Shown in pieces: positions 45,065-52,787 of a stretch of 64,000 nucleotides of DNA; the stretch's first letter is position 1, and every line of letters begins with the position of its first letter. The translations under genes and the position numbers were made by a program. The stretch is from an uncultured Amphritea sp. (lineage in GTDB: Bacteria > Pseudomonadota > Gammaproteobacteria > Pseudomonadales > Balneatricaceae): contig NZ_CAKZLP010000085.1 of the NCBI RefSeq assembly GCF_937127095.1, positions 87,633-151,632 of the forward strand, given 5' to 3'. Under the pieces are notes generated by a model that saw only the letters and a list, made by a program, of their open reading frames with translations, had not been told where the DNA came from and did not search any database.

Positions 45065-46510
45065 ATGTCTGATTCAGTTTTTCGCAATTACATTGCAGGT
45101 GAGTGGGTTGAGGGTAATAAGGGTCAGGTGATAAATATCAGCCCGGCCGATATCAGCGATGTGATTGGCAACTATGCTCAGGCCGATAAGGCGCAGACTG
45201 AGGCGGCGATTGCGGCGGCTGCTGTCGGTCAGGCTGAGTGGGCAAAGAGTGGTCTGGAGCAACGTTACTCAGTATTAATGGCGATTGGCGATGAGCTGAT
45301 CGCCCGTAAAGATGAGTTGGGTGAGCTGCTGGCCCGGGAAGAGGGGAAGACACTGGCGGAAGGCGTGGGTGAAACCTATCGTTCAGGTCAGTTTTTCCAC
45401 TATTACGCGGCAGAAGTACTTCGCCAGATGGGCGAGACTGCTGACTCTGTGCGCCCCGGTATTGAGATTGAAACCCGCCGGGAACCGGTTGGTGTAGTCG
45501 GTATTATCACGCCCTGGAATTTTCCTACCGCTACCGGTGCCTGGAAGATCGCTCCGGCGCTGGCTTTTGGTAACGCTGTTGTCTGGAAACCAGCTAATCA
45601 GGTACCCGCATCAGCCTGGGCGCTGACTGAAATCATCTCACGACAGGGACTGCCCGCCGGAACGTTTAATCTGGTGATGGGGCCGGGTTCAGAAGTGGGT
45701 GATGTACTGATCAATTCCCGCGGCATTAACGCGCTGACCTTTACTGGTTCTCTTGAAACGGGTCGTAAAGTGGCTGCTGCTACTGCGATCAATCTGGTCA
45801 AGTGTCAGTTGGAAATGGGCAGTAAAAATGCACTGGTTGTGCTCGATGATGCGGATCTGGATAACGCAATCGAATGTGCGGTGGGTGGCGCTTTTGGTGG
45901 TACGGGGCAGAAGTGTACCGCGTCTTCCCGCCTGATCGTCACTGAAGGGATTCATGACCGTTTCGTTGAGGCGATGATAGAGCGTATGAAGAAACTGGTT
46001 GTCGGTCATCCACTGAAACCCGGGGTTCATATCGGGGCTGTGGCTGATGCCCGACAGATGGAGCAAAACCTTCACTATCTTGAGATCGCTAAGAAAGAGG
46101 GTGGCAACCTCATATTTGGTGGCGAAGTGCTGACAGAGGAGACAGAAGGTTACTACATGCAGCCGGCACTGTTCACTGAAACCACAAATCAGATGACCAT
46201 TAACCGTGAAGAAGCGTTTGCCCCGATCGCCAGTATTATCCGGGTTAAAGATTATAACGAAGCGTTGGCAACCCTGAATGATACCAACTTCGGTCTGACC
46301 GGCGGTATCTGCACAGAGTCTTTGAAATACGCGACAGATTTCAAGCGTAACGCCAAAACTGGTTGTGTGATGGTAAATCTCCCAACGGCGGGAACTGATT
46401 ACCATGTGCCGTTTGGTGGCCGTAAAGATTCAAGCTTCGGGCCGCGGGAACAGGGTAGCTATGCCAAAGAGTTTTATACCGTCGTTAAGACTACCTATAT
46501 CCGTGGTTAA
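45065..46510 (+). CDS. NAD(P)-dependent aldehyde dehydrogenase, 2-oxoglutarate-semialdehyde-dehydrogenase-like
   Basis: This 481-aa protein has the full ALDH set: PWNFPTATGAWKIAPALAFGNAVVWKPA, the TFTGSLETGRKVA nucleotide site, the general-base region CQLEMGSKNALVV, and the catalytic Cys in GGTGQKCTASSR. The C-terminus is FGPREQGSYAKEFYTVVKTTY. That C-terminus is typical of 2-oxoglutarate semialdehyde dehydrogenases, so the substrate may be a C5 semialdehyde; this is a family-level guess. RBS CAGGAGG is strong. It heads an operon with the M19-like, BCCT and RidA genes. Confidence 0.88.
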   Translation: MSDSVFRNYIAGEWVEGNKGQVINISPADISDVIGNYAQADKAQTEAAIAAAAVGQAEWAKSGLEQRYSVLMAIGDELIARKDELGELLAREEGKTLAEGVGETYRSGQFFHYYAAEVLRQMGETADSVRPGIEIETRREPVGVVGIITPWNFPTATGAWKIAPALAFGNAVVWKPANQVPASAWALTEIISRQGLPAGTFNLVMGPGSEVGDVLINSRGINALTFTGSLETGRKVAAATAINLVKCQLEMGSKNALVVLDDADLDNAIECAVGGAFGGTGQKCTASSRLIVTEGIHDRFVEAMIERMKKLVVGHPLKPGVHIGAVADARQMEQNLHYLEIAKKEGGNLIFGGEVLTEETEGYYMQPALFTETTNQMTINREEAFAPIASIIRVKDYNEALATLNDTNFGLTGGICTESLKYATDFKRNAKTGCVMVNLPTAGTDYHVPFGGRKDSSFGPREQGSYAKEFYTVVKTTYIRG

Positions 46511-46522
46511 CGGAGGCGACTA

Positions 46523-47551
46523 ATGCAATCTATACAAGAACAACACGCTCAGGCACTGCATTCAGAGTTGATCGTTATCGACGGCCTGCAGTACTCCAAC
46601 TGGGACCGGAAGATCTTCGAACAGCTGCGTGAAGGTGGCGTAACGATGGTGCATGCCACCATCGTTTATCACGAACAGATCAGGGAAACGCTGACCCGCA
46701 TTGCCGAGTGGAATCGTCTGTTCGAGCTGAACAGTGATCTGATCATGCCGGTGCGCAGTGCCGCAGATATTCGCCTGGCAAAGCAGTTGGGTAAGGTTGG
46801 CATCATGTTCGGCGCGCAAAACTGCTCTCCCATTGAGGATGATATCGGCATGATTGAGGTGATGCGTGAGCTGAATCTGATGATCATGCAGCTGACCTAT
46901 AACAATCAGAGCCTGCTTGCCTGTGGTTGTTATGAGGCAGAAGACAGTGGTGTTACCCGCTTTGGGCGTCAGGCGATTAAAGAGATGAACCGGGTGGGCA
47001 TGATTGTCGATATGAGCCACAGCGGTGAGCGCAGCACACTGGATGCGATCGAAATCTCTGATCGTCCCATTGTCATCTCCCATGCCAATCCGCTCAGTTT
47101 TCATGAAGCCAAGCGGAATAAATCAGATCGGGTGCTCCGGGCTCTGGGAGAGTCCGGAGGGTTATTAGGCTTCAGTCTGTATCCATTTCATCTGAAAAAT
47201 GGCCCGGACTGCACCCTCGGTGACTTCTGCGACATGGTCGCCAGCACCGCCGATATGATGGGCATTGATCAGATCGGTATCGGCACTGATCTGTGCCAGG
47301 AGCAACCTCTTTCTGTCCTGGAATGGATGCGAAATGGACGCTGGTCAAAGTCTATGGATTATGGCGAAGGTTCAAAGAGTAATGCCGACTGGCCGCGACC
47401 GCTGTCCTGGTTTCGGGATAGCAGAGACTTCCCACATCTGACGAATGGACTGCTGGAGCGGGGGTTTAGCCGTGAGGATGTGGCCAAAATCATGGGTTTG
47501 AACTGGCTGAACTTTCTGGATGCCGGGCTTAAACCGCATTCGACTTTTTAA
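46523..47551 (+). CDS. M19 (membrane-dipeptidase)-family protein lacking canonical metal ligands
   Basis: This 342-aa TIM-barrel protein belongs to the M19 group that also includes dipeptidase-annotated genes near glycine betaine/dimethylglycine genes of Pseudomonas (PA5396 type). Retained are VDMSHSGERSTLDAI and IVISHANPL (the two late His) and the DQIGIGTDL block. The N-terminal HxD ligands are absent (IDGLQYS in place of DGHND), and the bridging Glu is replaced by Gln (FGAQNCSP). It is therefore unlikely to be an ordinary dizinc dipeptidase. It follows the aldehyde dehydrogenase by 12 bases with GGAGGCGA upstream. Confidence 0.85.
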   Translation: MQSIQEQHAQALHSELIVIDGLQYSNWDRKIFEQLREGGVTMVHATIVYHEQIRETLTRIAEWNRLFELNSDLIMPVRSAADIRLAKQLGKVGIMFGAQNCSPIEDDIGMIEVMRELNLMIMQLTYNNQSLLACGCYEAEDSGVTRFGRQAIKEMNRVGMIVDMSHSGERSTLDAIEISDRPIVISHANPLSFHEAKRNKSDRVLRALGESGGLLGFSLYPFHLKNGPDCTLGDFCDMVASTADMMGIDQIGIGTDLCQEQPLSVLEWMRNGRWSKSMDYGEGSKSNADWPRPLSWFRDSRDFPHLTNGLLERGFSREDVAKIMGLNWLNFLDAGLKPHSTF

Positions 47552-47556
47552 CGTGT

Positions 47557-47594
47557 CTATGGCTCAGACCTTGAGAGTCCTGTCTGAGCCATAG
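47557..47594. repeat. Perfect 13-bp inverted repeat between the M19-like and BCCT genes
   Basis: CTATGGCTCAGAC and its exact complement enclose a 12-base loop. It starts six bases after the M19-like stop. There is no T-run, so it is not a standard terminator; it may be an RNA-processing or partial-termination element that separates expression of the transporter from the enzymes. Confidence 0.65.
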
Positions 47595-47640
47595 GTTTAC
47601 CTGATAACGAATAAATATAATGATCCGTCAGGAGACTACA

Positions 47641-49221
47641 ATGAATCATACAACGCAAGCGACTGTTGCCGGGCAGCAGATATGCAATAACGAGGCTGAG
47701 ATGGCCGGAAAAAAACTACTGGCAGGTGTTGATCTTCCAGTATTTCTGATCAGTGGTGGTGTACTGGTACTTTTTGCCGCACTGGCTCTTTATGATATTG
47801 AGATGATGTCTGGCTGGGTTAACGCCGCCTTTGCTACCTCCACTAAATATTTCGGTGCTTACTGGCAGATTTTGCTGCTACTGACCTTTGTGATCGGCCT
47901 GTTTCTGACGCTGGGACGCACCGGATCAGTGGTGCTGGGCGGCGTGAAAGTCCCCGAGATGCCGCTGTTTCAGTGGGTTTCTGTGATTATGTGTACTTTG
48001 CTGGCGGGTGGCGGAGTATTCTGGGCTGCTGCTGAGCCGATGGCGCATTTTACCTCGGCCCCGCCGCTTTTTGCGGCTACTGAAGCCGGTACTGCTCAGG
48101 CTGCTTATAACGCCCTGGCGCAGAGTTTTATGCACTGGGGATTTCTGGCCTGGGCAATACTGGGAAGCCTGACCGGTATTGTGTTTATGTACCTGCATTA
48201 TGAAAAAGGGTTGCCTCTTAAACCCCGTACGCTGCTGTACCCGGTGTTTGGTGACAAAGTGATGAGCGGTCCTCTGGGCGCTATTGTCGATTCCAGCTGC
48301 GTGCTGGCAGTGGTTGCAGGCACCGTTGGGCCGATCGGCTTTCTTGGGTTACAGGTCAGCTTTGGTCTGGAGAAACTGTTTGGCATTCCCAATACCTATT
48401 CAACTCAGTTGATGATCCTCGCAGGTCTGATCGGTATCTATACCCTTTCTGCGGTGAGTGGCGTCACCAAAGGTATTCAGATTCTTAGCCGGGCTAACGT
48501 TATTCTGGCGGTTATTTTGATGTCGTTTATCCTGGTTTTTGGCCCGACAGCATTCATTATTGATGGTTTCCTGCAATCCTTTGGGGTCTATCTGGATCAG
48601 TTTATTCCGATGGCAACGTTCCGGGCTGATACCGGCTGGCTGGACTGGTGGACTGTGTTCTTCTGGGGCTGGTTTCTGGGCTATGGGCCTTTGATGGCGA
48701 TGTTTGTTGCACGTATCTCCAAAGGTCGTACCATCCGCGAGATGATCCTGCTGATCTCTGTCGTGGCTCCGGTAATCACCTGCTTCTGGTTTACGATTGT
48801 TGGCGGCAGTGGGCTGGCTTATGAGTTGGCGAATCCTGGTGTGATCTCTGAACCCTTTACCGGATTCAATCTTCCTGCTGCGTTACTGGCGATTACTGAG
48901 CAGTTGCCTATGGGCTTTATGATCTCCGTGCTGTTTTTGATTCTGACAACGATCTTTGTGGCGACTACCGGTGACTCAATGACCTATGCTGTTTCCATGG
49001 TGATGACCGGAACGGATCACCCCCAAAGTTCTATCAGAGTTTTCTGGGGCATCATGATGGGGGTTGTTGCCGCTTTGCTGATCTCAATAGGTTCTGGCGG
49101 TATCTCTGCGCTGCAGTCGTTCATTGTGGTGACAGCGGTGCCCGTCTCGCTGGTTTTGCTGCCTTCTCTCTGGACCGCACCTCAGATCGCTCGCAAAATG
49201 GCGGATGAGCAGGGACTTTAA
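47641..49221 (+). CDS. BCCT-family transporter with an atypical substrate box
   Basis: This 526-aa protein has about twelve membrane helices and the BCCT signature: WWTVFFWGWFLGYGPLMAMFVARISKGRTIREM (about 336-368). BetP-type carriers read W-W-I-S-W-x-P there, and these Trp form the cage for the trimethylammonium group. Here two are replaced by Phe and Tyr (WFLGYGP). The substrate is probably an N-methylated or quaternary compound other than glycine betaine, taken up for catabolism. The start was set by CAGGAG 6 bases upstream of ATG 47641. Confidence 0.92.
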   Translation: MNHTTQATVAGQQICNNEAEMAGKKLLAGVDLPVFLISGGVLVLFAALALYDIEMMSGWVNAAFATSTKYFGAYWQILLLLTFVIGLFLTLGRTGSVVLGGVKVPEMPLFQWVSVIMCTLLAGGGVFWAAAEPMAHFTSAPPLFAATEAGTAQAAYNALAQSFMHWGFLAWAILGSLTGIVFMYLHYEKGLPLKPRTLLYPVFGDKVMSGPLGAIVDSSCVLAVVAGTVGPIGFLGLQVSFGLEKLFGIPNTYSTQLMILAGLIGIYTLSAVSGVTKGIQILSRANVILAVILMSFILVFGPTAFIIDGFLQSFGVYLDQFIPMATFRADTGWLDWWTVFFWGWFLGYGPLMAMFVARISKGRTIREMILLISVVAPVITCFWFTIVGGSGLAYELANPGVISEPFTGFNLPAALLAITEQLPMGFMISVLFLILTTIFVATTGDSMTYAVSMVMTGTDHPQSSIRVFWGIMMGVVAALLISIGSGGISALQSFIVVTAVPVSLVLLPSLWTAPQIARKMADEQGL

Positions 49222-49236
49222 TTAATACGAAATCCT

Positions 49237-49357
49237 AGTCCGAACACTGTGTTTGTCCTAGTTCCGAGAAAGCGGACAGACACAGTGCCTGACTTTATTC
49301 TTGTTCTTATCGGACAAACTGCACGGGCAACGCTCAGATAAGCACAGTGTTCGGACT
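49237..49357. repeat. 121-base interrupted palindrome downstream of the BCCT gene
   Basis: Outer arms of 15 bases (AGTCCGAACACTGTG and its perfect complement) enclose inner arms GTTTGTCC (49251-49258) and GGACAAAC (49312-49319). The internal part repeats CGGACAGACACAGTG-like pieces of the arms. There is no open frame. It could be a MITE-like element or a structured RNA between the transporter and ridA-like genes; flanking target-site duplications were not evident. Confidence 0.7.
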
Positions 49358-49390
49358 TCAAATTGCTATTTTTTATATAAGTGAATTGTT

Positions 49391-49771
49391 ATGAAACAAG
49401 CTGTAAAAACTGACCTGTTTGCCTCCAAAGCCCCGCTTGAGTGGGCGGTTATTGCCAATGGCCAGCTGTCGACAGCACAGATCCCGATCAATGCTGAAGG
49501 TCAGGTTGTAGAGGGTGGAATTGCAGCTCAGGCGCGCCAGACCATGGAAAACTTTAAACATACCCTTGGTGCGGCAGAGCTGACTATGGATGATGTCACT
49601 CAGGTACTGATCTATGTTACCGATCGCGAGTATCTACCGGTTTTTAATCAGGTTTATGCGGAGTACTTTAACGCCCCGTATCCGAATCGTGCCGCAATGG
49701 TTGTCGCAGGGTTAGCCAGGGAAGAGATGCTTTGTGAAGTTGTAGCATATGCGGCGGTGCCTGGCGCATGA
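49391..49771 (+). CDS. RidA-family (YjgF/YER057c/UK114) protein
   Basis: This 126-aa protein has the RidA fold: STAQIPINAEGQVVEGGIAAQARQTMENFKHTLGAAELTMDDVTQVLIYVTDREYL, then PNRAAMVVAGLAREEMLCEV. The Arg of the RAAMVV block and the late Glu align with the residues that bind carboxylates in deaminase-type members. RidA proteins hydrolyse reactive enamines and imines. A pathway that makes imines by amine oxidation or demethylation would fit. It lies downstream of the palindromic element and is probably read from the same operon. Confidence 0.9.
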   Translation: MKQAVKTDLFASKAPLEWAVIANGQLSTAQIPINAEGQVVEGGIAAQARQTMENFKHTLGAAELTMDDVTQVLIYVTDREYLPVFNQVYAEYFNAPYPNRAAMVVAGLAREEMLCEVVAYAAVPGA

Positions 49772-49806
49772 GTCAAATAATGTCTGGTTAAGTCCGTTTA
49801 GCTGCT

Positions 49807-49832
49807 AAAAACCGCCTTTGTAGGCGGTTTTT
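49807..49832. terminator. Bidirectional intrinsic terminator
   Basis: AAAAACCGCC, loop TTTGTA and GGCGGTTTTT form a strong stem with T-runs on both strands, between the convergent RidA-like and VF530 genes. Confidence 0.92.
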
Positions 49833-49850
49833 GTTGTTAAAGACAGGTCG

Positions 49851-50384
49851 TTATTTCCGCCACTTTGCCCAGGGATCATCATTGTCAGATGAAGCGCCGG
49901 TCGAAGCCGATGGTTTTCTTTCGGGCTTCCAGCGCTCCTGCTTATCCCGGGCGTTTTCCTGTTTGCTGGAATAGCCGCCCGGCTTACTACTGCGATAGCT
50001 CTTCGTCTTACCATGCTCGGCCGCTTTCAACGCCTGTTTCTCTCGCATGCGCTCAGCATCTTCCAGACTCAGTTCTGCCGGTTCCCGGGGTGTCTGGCCT
50101 TCAGGAATAACACGGTCTCTGGGTGACAGGGCAAACTGTTCAGATGAAACCCGGGGCAGGTTTTTAAACTTATACAGATAGAAAATTTCAACCTTCTCCC
50201 GCGCCCAGTCGGTTTTCTTGAGAAATTTCACACTGGATTCAATGCTCGGGTTAGTTTTGAAACAGTTGATATTCAGATAGGCGTAGAGAATCTCAAAACC
50301 ATAGTGATCAACTATCTGGGTGAGCAGCTCTTTTAAACCCAGACCGTGTAGCGGATTGTTTTTGTAGTTGATCTCGTCGTTCAT
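49851..50384 (-). CDS. VF530 (DUF2132)-family protein with a basic C-terminal tail
   Basis: This 177-aa protein has the VF530 domain in its first 75 residues: NNPLHGLGLKELLTQIVDHYGFEILYAYLNINCFKTNPSIESSVKFLKKTDWAREKVE. The VF530 structure resembles a DNA-binding helical fold, but the function is unknown. A long charged, low-complexity tail rich in Lys, Arg, Ser and Glu follows (about 95-177), ending DDPWAKWRK; VF530 proteins are often only about 80-90 aa. The gene is monocistronic. Confidence 0.88.
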   Translation of the reverse strand: MNDEINYKNNPLHGLGLKELLTQIVDHYGFEILYAYLNINCFKTNPSIESSVKFLKKTDWAREKVEIFYLYKFKNLPRVSSEQFALSPRDRVIPEGQTPREPAELSLEDAERMREKQALKAAEHGKTKSYRSSKPGGYSSKQENARDKQERWKPERKPSASTGASSDNDDPWAKWRK

Positions 50385-50651
50385 AATGATGTCCGGTAAT
50401 AGGTCGAAACGTTTAAAAGGTTTATGAGGGCTTCATCATACCTGTGACTGCTTTGACAATATAGCAAACCGCGGTCTTGGCCGCATTTCAAATGCGTCAT
50501 ACATTGCAATTCTGATGAACTAACAACGGTTATTGAACGTAGTAAAGACAAATCGGCAACCGACCAGTGAAGCATCCGCATCTGGAGACTTCATGACGTT
50601 CTGTTAGACTGCCAGATAATAGCGCTAAGAAAAATCGACAAGGACCCAGAA

Positions 50652-51020
50652 ATGCCATCAGTCAGCAATGCCATTATCCGCATTAAAAATCTCCGTTTGC
50701 GAACCTATATCGGATTTAACCCGGAAGAGCGGGAAAAACTGCAGGATGTGGTGATCAATATTGAGATTCACTACCCGGCCGAAAAAGCCGCGATCACCGA
50801 TGATGTGGAAAAGGCCCTGAACTATAAAGTGGTGTGTAAGGATATTATTCAGCATGTGGAGGAGGGGCATTTTCTGCTGCTGGAAAAACTTGTGGGGGAT
50901 GTCCTGGAGATAGCCACCAGTCATGAATGGGTGACCTTTGCCAGCGTCACCATTGATAAACCCCATGCGTTGCGCTTTGCTGATTCCGTGTCACTGACAC
51001 TGGAGAAACACTGTTGCTGA
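50652..51020 (+). CDS. folX: FolX, dihydroneopterin triphosphate 2'-epimerase
   Basis: This 122-aa T-fold protein has the FolX-type signature IKNLRLRTYIGFNPEEREKLQDVVINIEIHYP, then NYKVVCKDIIQHVEEGHFLLLEKL and VTIDKPHALRFADSV. The IGFNPEER motif separates FolX from the related aldolase FolB. It epimerises dihydroneopterin triphosphate (monapterin route). The RBS-like AAGGACC lies upstream. The 267 bases before it contain its promoter and that of the divergent VF530 gene; no other feature was seen there. Confidence 0.9.
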   Translation: MPSVSNAIIRIKNLRLRTYIGFNPEEREKLQDVVINIEIHYPAEKAAITDDVEKALNYKVVCKDIIQHVEEGHFLLLEKLVGDVLEIATSHEWVTFASVTIDKPHALRFADSVSLTLEKHCC

Positions 51021-51032
51021 TCCGCTGGTCAC

Positions 51033-51332
51033 TTACTTCCAGCCGAGCAGTATCTCACACTGGGCTTCATCAGCCATCGGCGGACGGCCGATCATCTCAT
51101 CAAAGGTGGTCGGCAATAGCATGACCGCGCTGTCTATGCGGGCATGCTGAAGCAGCTCCCGAATCTGTTCGGTATTATCAAATCGGGCCGGTTTACCCTG
51201 TGCGTTGGTGAGCATAGCGGTTGTTTCTCCCAGCTGCAGAGTGACCTGATAGAGCATCCGCTCGAGTGAGTGCACAGTCACTTTATTGATATGGGTAAGT
51301 GCTTCCAGCTCAGATATATCTAATTGATTCAT
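51033..51332 (-). CDS. Small conserved protein (DUF6482-like), unknown function
   Basis: This 99-aa soluble protein reads LTHINKVTVHSLERMLYQVTLQLGETTAMLTNAQGKPARFDNTEQIRELL, resembling the short DUF6482 proteins of gammaproteobacteria (a beta-strand-rich half and a terminal helix). No catalytic motif is visible. It is convergent with folX and separated from it by 12 bases. Confidence 0.65.
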   Translation of the reverse strand: MNQLDISELEALTHINKVTVHSLERMLYQVTLQLGETTAMLTNAQGKPARFDNTEQIRELLQHARIDSAVMLLPTTFDEMIGRPPMADEAQCEILLGWK

Positions 51333-51461
51333 AGTAAACCCCCTCTTTCTGATGAGTGGGTTTATACGCAGCGGATGGAATACGGATTACTGTTTTGCAG
51401 ACTCAGTTCAATTGCAGGGCGGGCCCGACGCTAATCAGTGTTTCTCTGGTCGTGATAATAA

Positions 51462-52463
51462 TTATCTGCGTTTGGTTTCGCTGGGGCGTTCGCCAAACAT
51501 ACGCGCATAATCCTGGCTGAAGCGACCCATATGGGTGAAGCCCCAGCGGATGGCAATTTCGGTGACCGATGAATCGGGATCCTGCTTCATCAGTGCCTCC
51601 CGGGCTCTCTGCAACCGAATCGTGCGCAGGTATTCCATCGGGCTGGTCTGACGAAAATCTTTAAAACCCGCATACAGCGTCCGTACGCTGACGCCTGCCA
51701 TATCGGCCAGCATTCCCGGCGTCAGCGCCTCATCTGCGTGACTTTCAATATACTCCTCAACCTTTTTAACATGTCGTGGAGCCAGACTCCGGTCGGGTGT
51801 ATTCATGGCGTCGGTGTAGTTGTGGGGTTGGATTGAGATGAGGGTATTGATGATCAGTTGTTCGAGTTGATGGGCGATGGCAGGTTGTGTCGTAATTGAG
51901 GGCTGATCCTGAAGCAGGTGCGCCAGATACATCATCATGTTGCGCCAGATCGGATTTTGATACCAGTGCATATCTGCTTTGAACCGCAGGGGAGCGCGAA
52001 CGGATCGCCCGAGTATCTGGCTGCAGGCTAATTCCACAGAATGCCGGTCAATCCTGAACATCAGCTGGTCGCAATCCTCGCTCCAGATCATGGTCAGCGG
52101 GTCGGAAGGGTTAAGAATAGACGCGGTGTCTTTGTCTGTAGAAATGACCTGGCTACCGTTGTCTATGTCCGCATGACCACTGACGGGCATCTGAATCAGA
52201 TAAAACTGTTCAAGGTTACCGGGATCGATGACAACTTCGGCGCCATACTTGAGCCGGTTAAAGCGGACATTCCCTAAAGCAACAGAGTGTAACCGGGCAT
52301 CCAGCTCAGAGCCTCTGCCCCTGATATCCAGCAGATGTGGTTTATACATCGCTGAGACCTCTTCCCTGACCTGCTCCAGCGTACCCGAGCTGAATACTAA
52401 TCGCTCGGGGTCACCTTTAAGTGCATCTCTCAACCAGGGAGACAACGTTAAGTCAGAAGACAT
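51462..52463 (-). CDS. AraC/XylS-family activator of the indole/anthranilate operon
   Basis: This 333-aa protein has an AraC-binding-like sensor domain (about 20-190) and a C-terminal double helix-turn-helix: VEEYIESHADEALTPGMLADMAGVSVRTLYAGFKDFRQTSPMEYLRTIRLQRAREAL, then VTEIAIRWGFTHMGRFSQDYARMFGERPSET. It resembles AntR/XylS-type regulators that respond to aromatic acids. It is divergent from the iif-ant operon, and the spacer holds three matches to the XylS-type box, so it is the likely pathway activator. The effector could be indole, an indole-derived intermediate or anthranilate. Confidence 0.88.
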   Translation of the reverse strand: MSSDLTLSPWLRDALKGDPERLVFSSGTLEQVREEVSAMYKPHLLDIRGRGSELDARLHSVALGNVRFNRLKYGAEVVIDPGNLEQFYLIQMPVSGHADIDNGSQVISTDKDTASILNPSDPLTMIWSEDCDQLMFRIDRHSVELACSQILGRSVRAPLRFKADMHWYQNPIWRNMMMYLAHLLQDQPSITTQPAIAHQLEQLIINTLISIQPHNYTDAMNTPDRSLAPRHVKKVEEYIESHADEALTPGMLADMAGVSVRTLYAGFKDFRQTSPMEYLRTIRLQRAREALMKQDPDSSVTEIAIRWGFTHMGRFSQDYARMFGERPSETKRR

Positions 52464-52787
52464 CGTTTACTACCTTATTTTTATTAATCTAAATCAATAG
52501 ACGGTCTCTTATATGTTGCATATTGATGAATTTAAATATAGTGGGGTTTCCCCGAACTCCTGTACAAATTTCACGCATCAATCAATAACCTGCGCTAACT
52601 GGATAGTCATCGCACTGACCGGATAGCCAGCGTTTACGGGCGTTAAGCCGTTTTCATAAATCATTGAGCCAGATCATCTTTTAGCACCTTGTGGATAGTC
52701 CCCGCATTTTGCGGAGCGTAATTGCCTGCCTGATATTCGAGGATAAATGACGATTCGAGAAAAACAAAAACATTCAGGAGGCGTGCT
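52464..52787. promoter_or_regulatory. Divergent control region of the AraC-type gene and the iif-ant operon
   Basis: This 324-base spacer contains three boxes of the XylS pattern TGCA-N6-GGNTA at 52591-52605 (TGCG-N6-GGATA), 52611-52625 (CGCA-N6-GGATA) and 52683-52697 (AGCA-N6-GGATA). Boxes one and two are 20 bases apart, one helical face repeated. A short palindrome CCGCA-TTT-TGCGG follows box three. AraC/XylS activators bind such tandem direct repeats upstream of or at the -35 element. Confidence 0.75.

Noticed and set aside
49231..49357. Insertion sequence remnant after the BCCT gene
   Set aside because: No transposase fragment or flanking target duplication is visible; it is kept only as a palindromic element.
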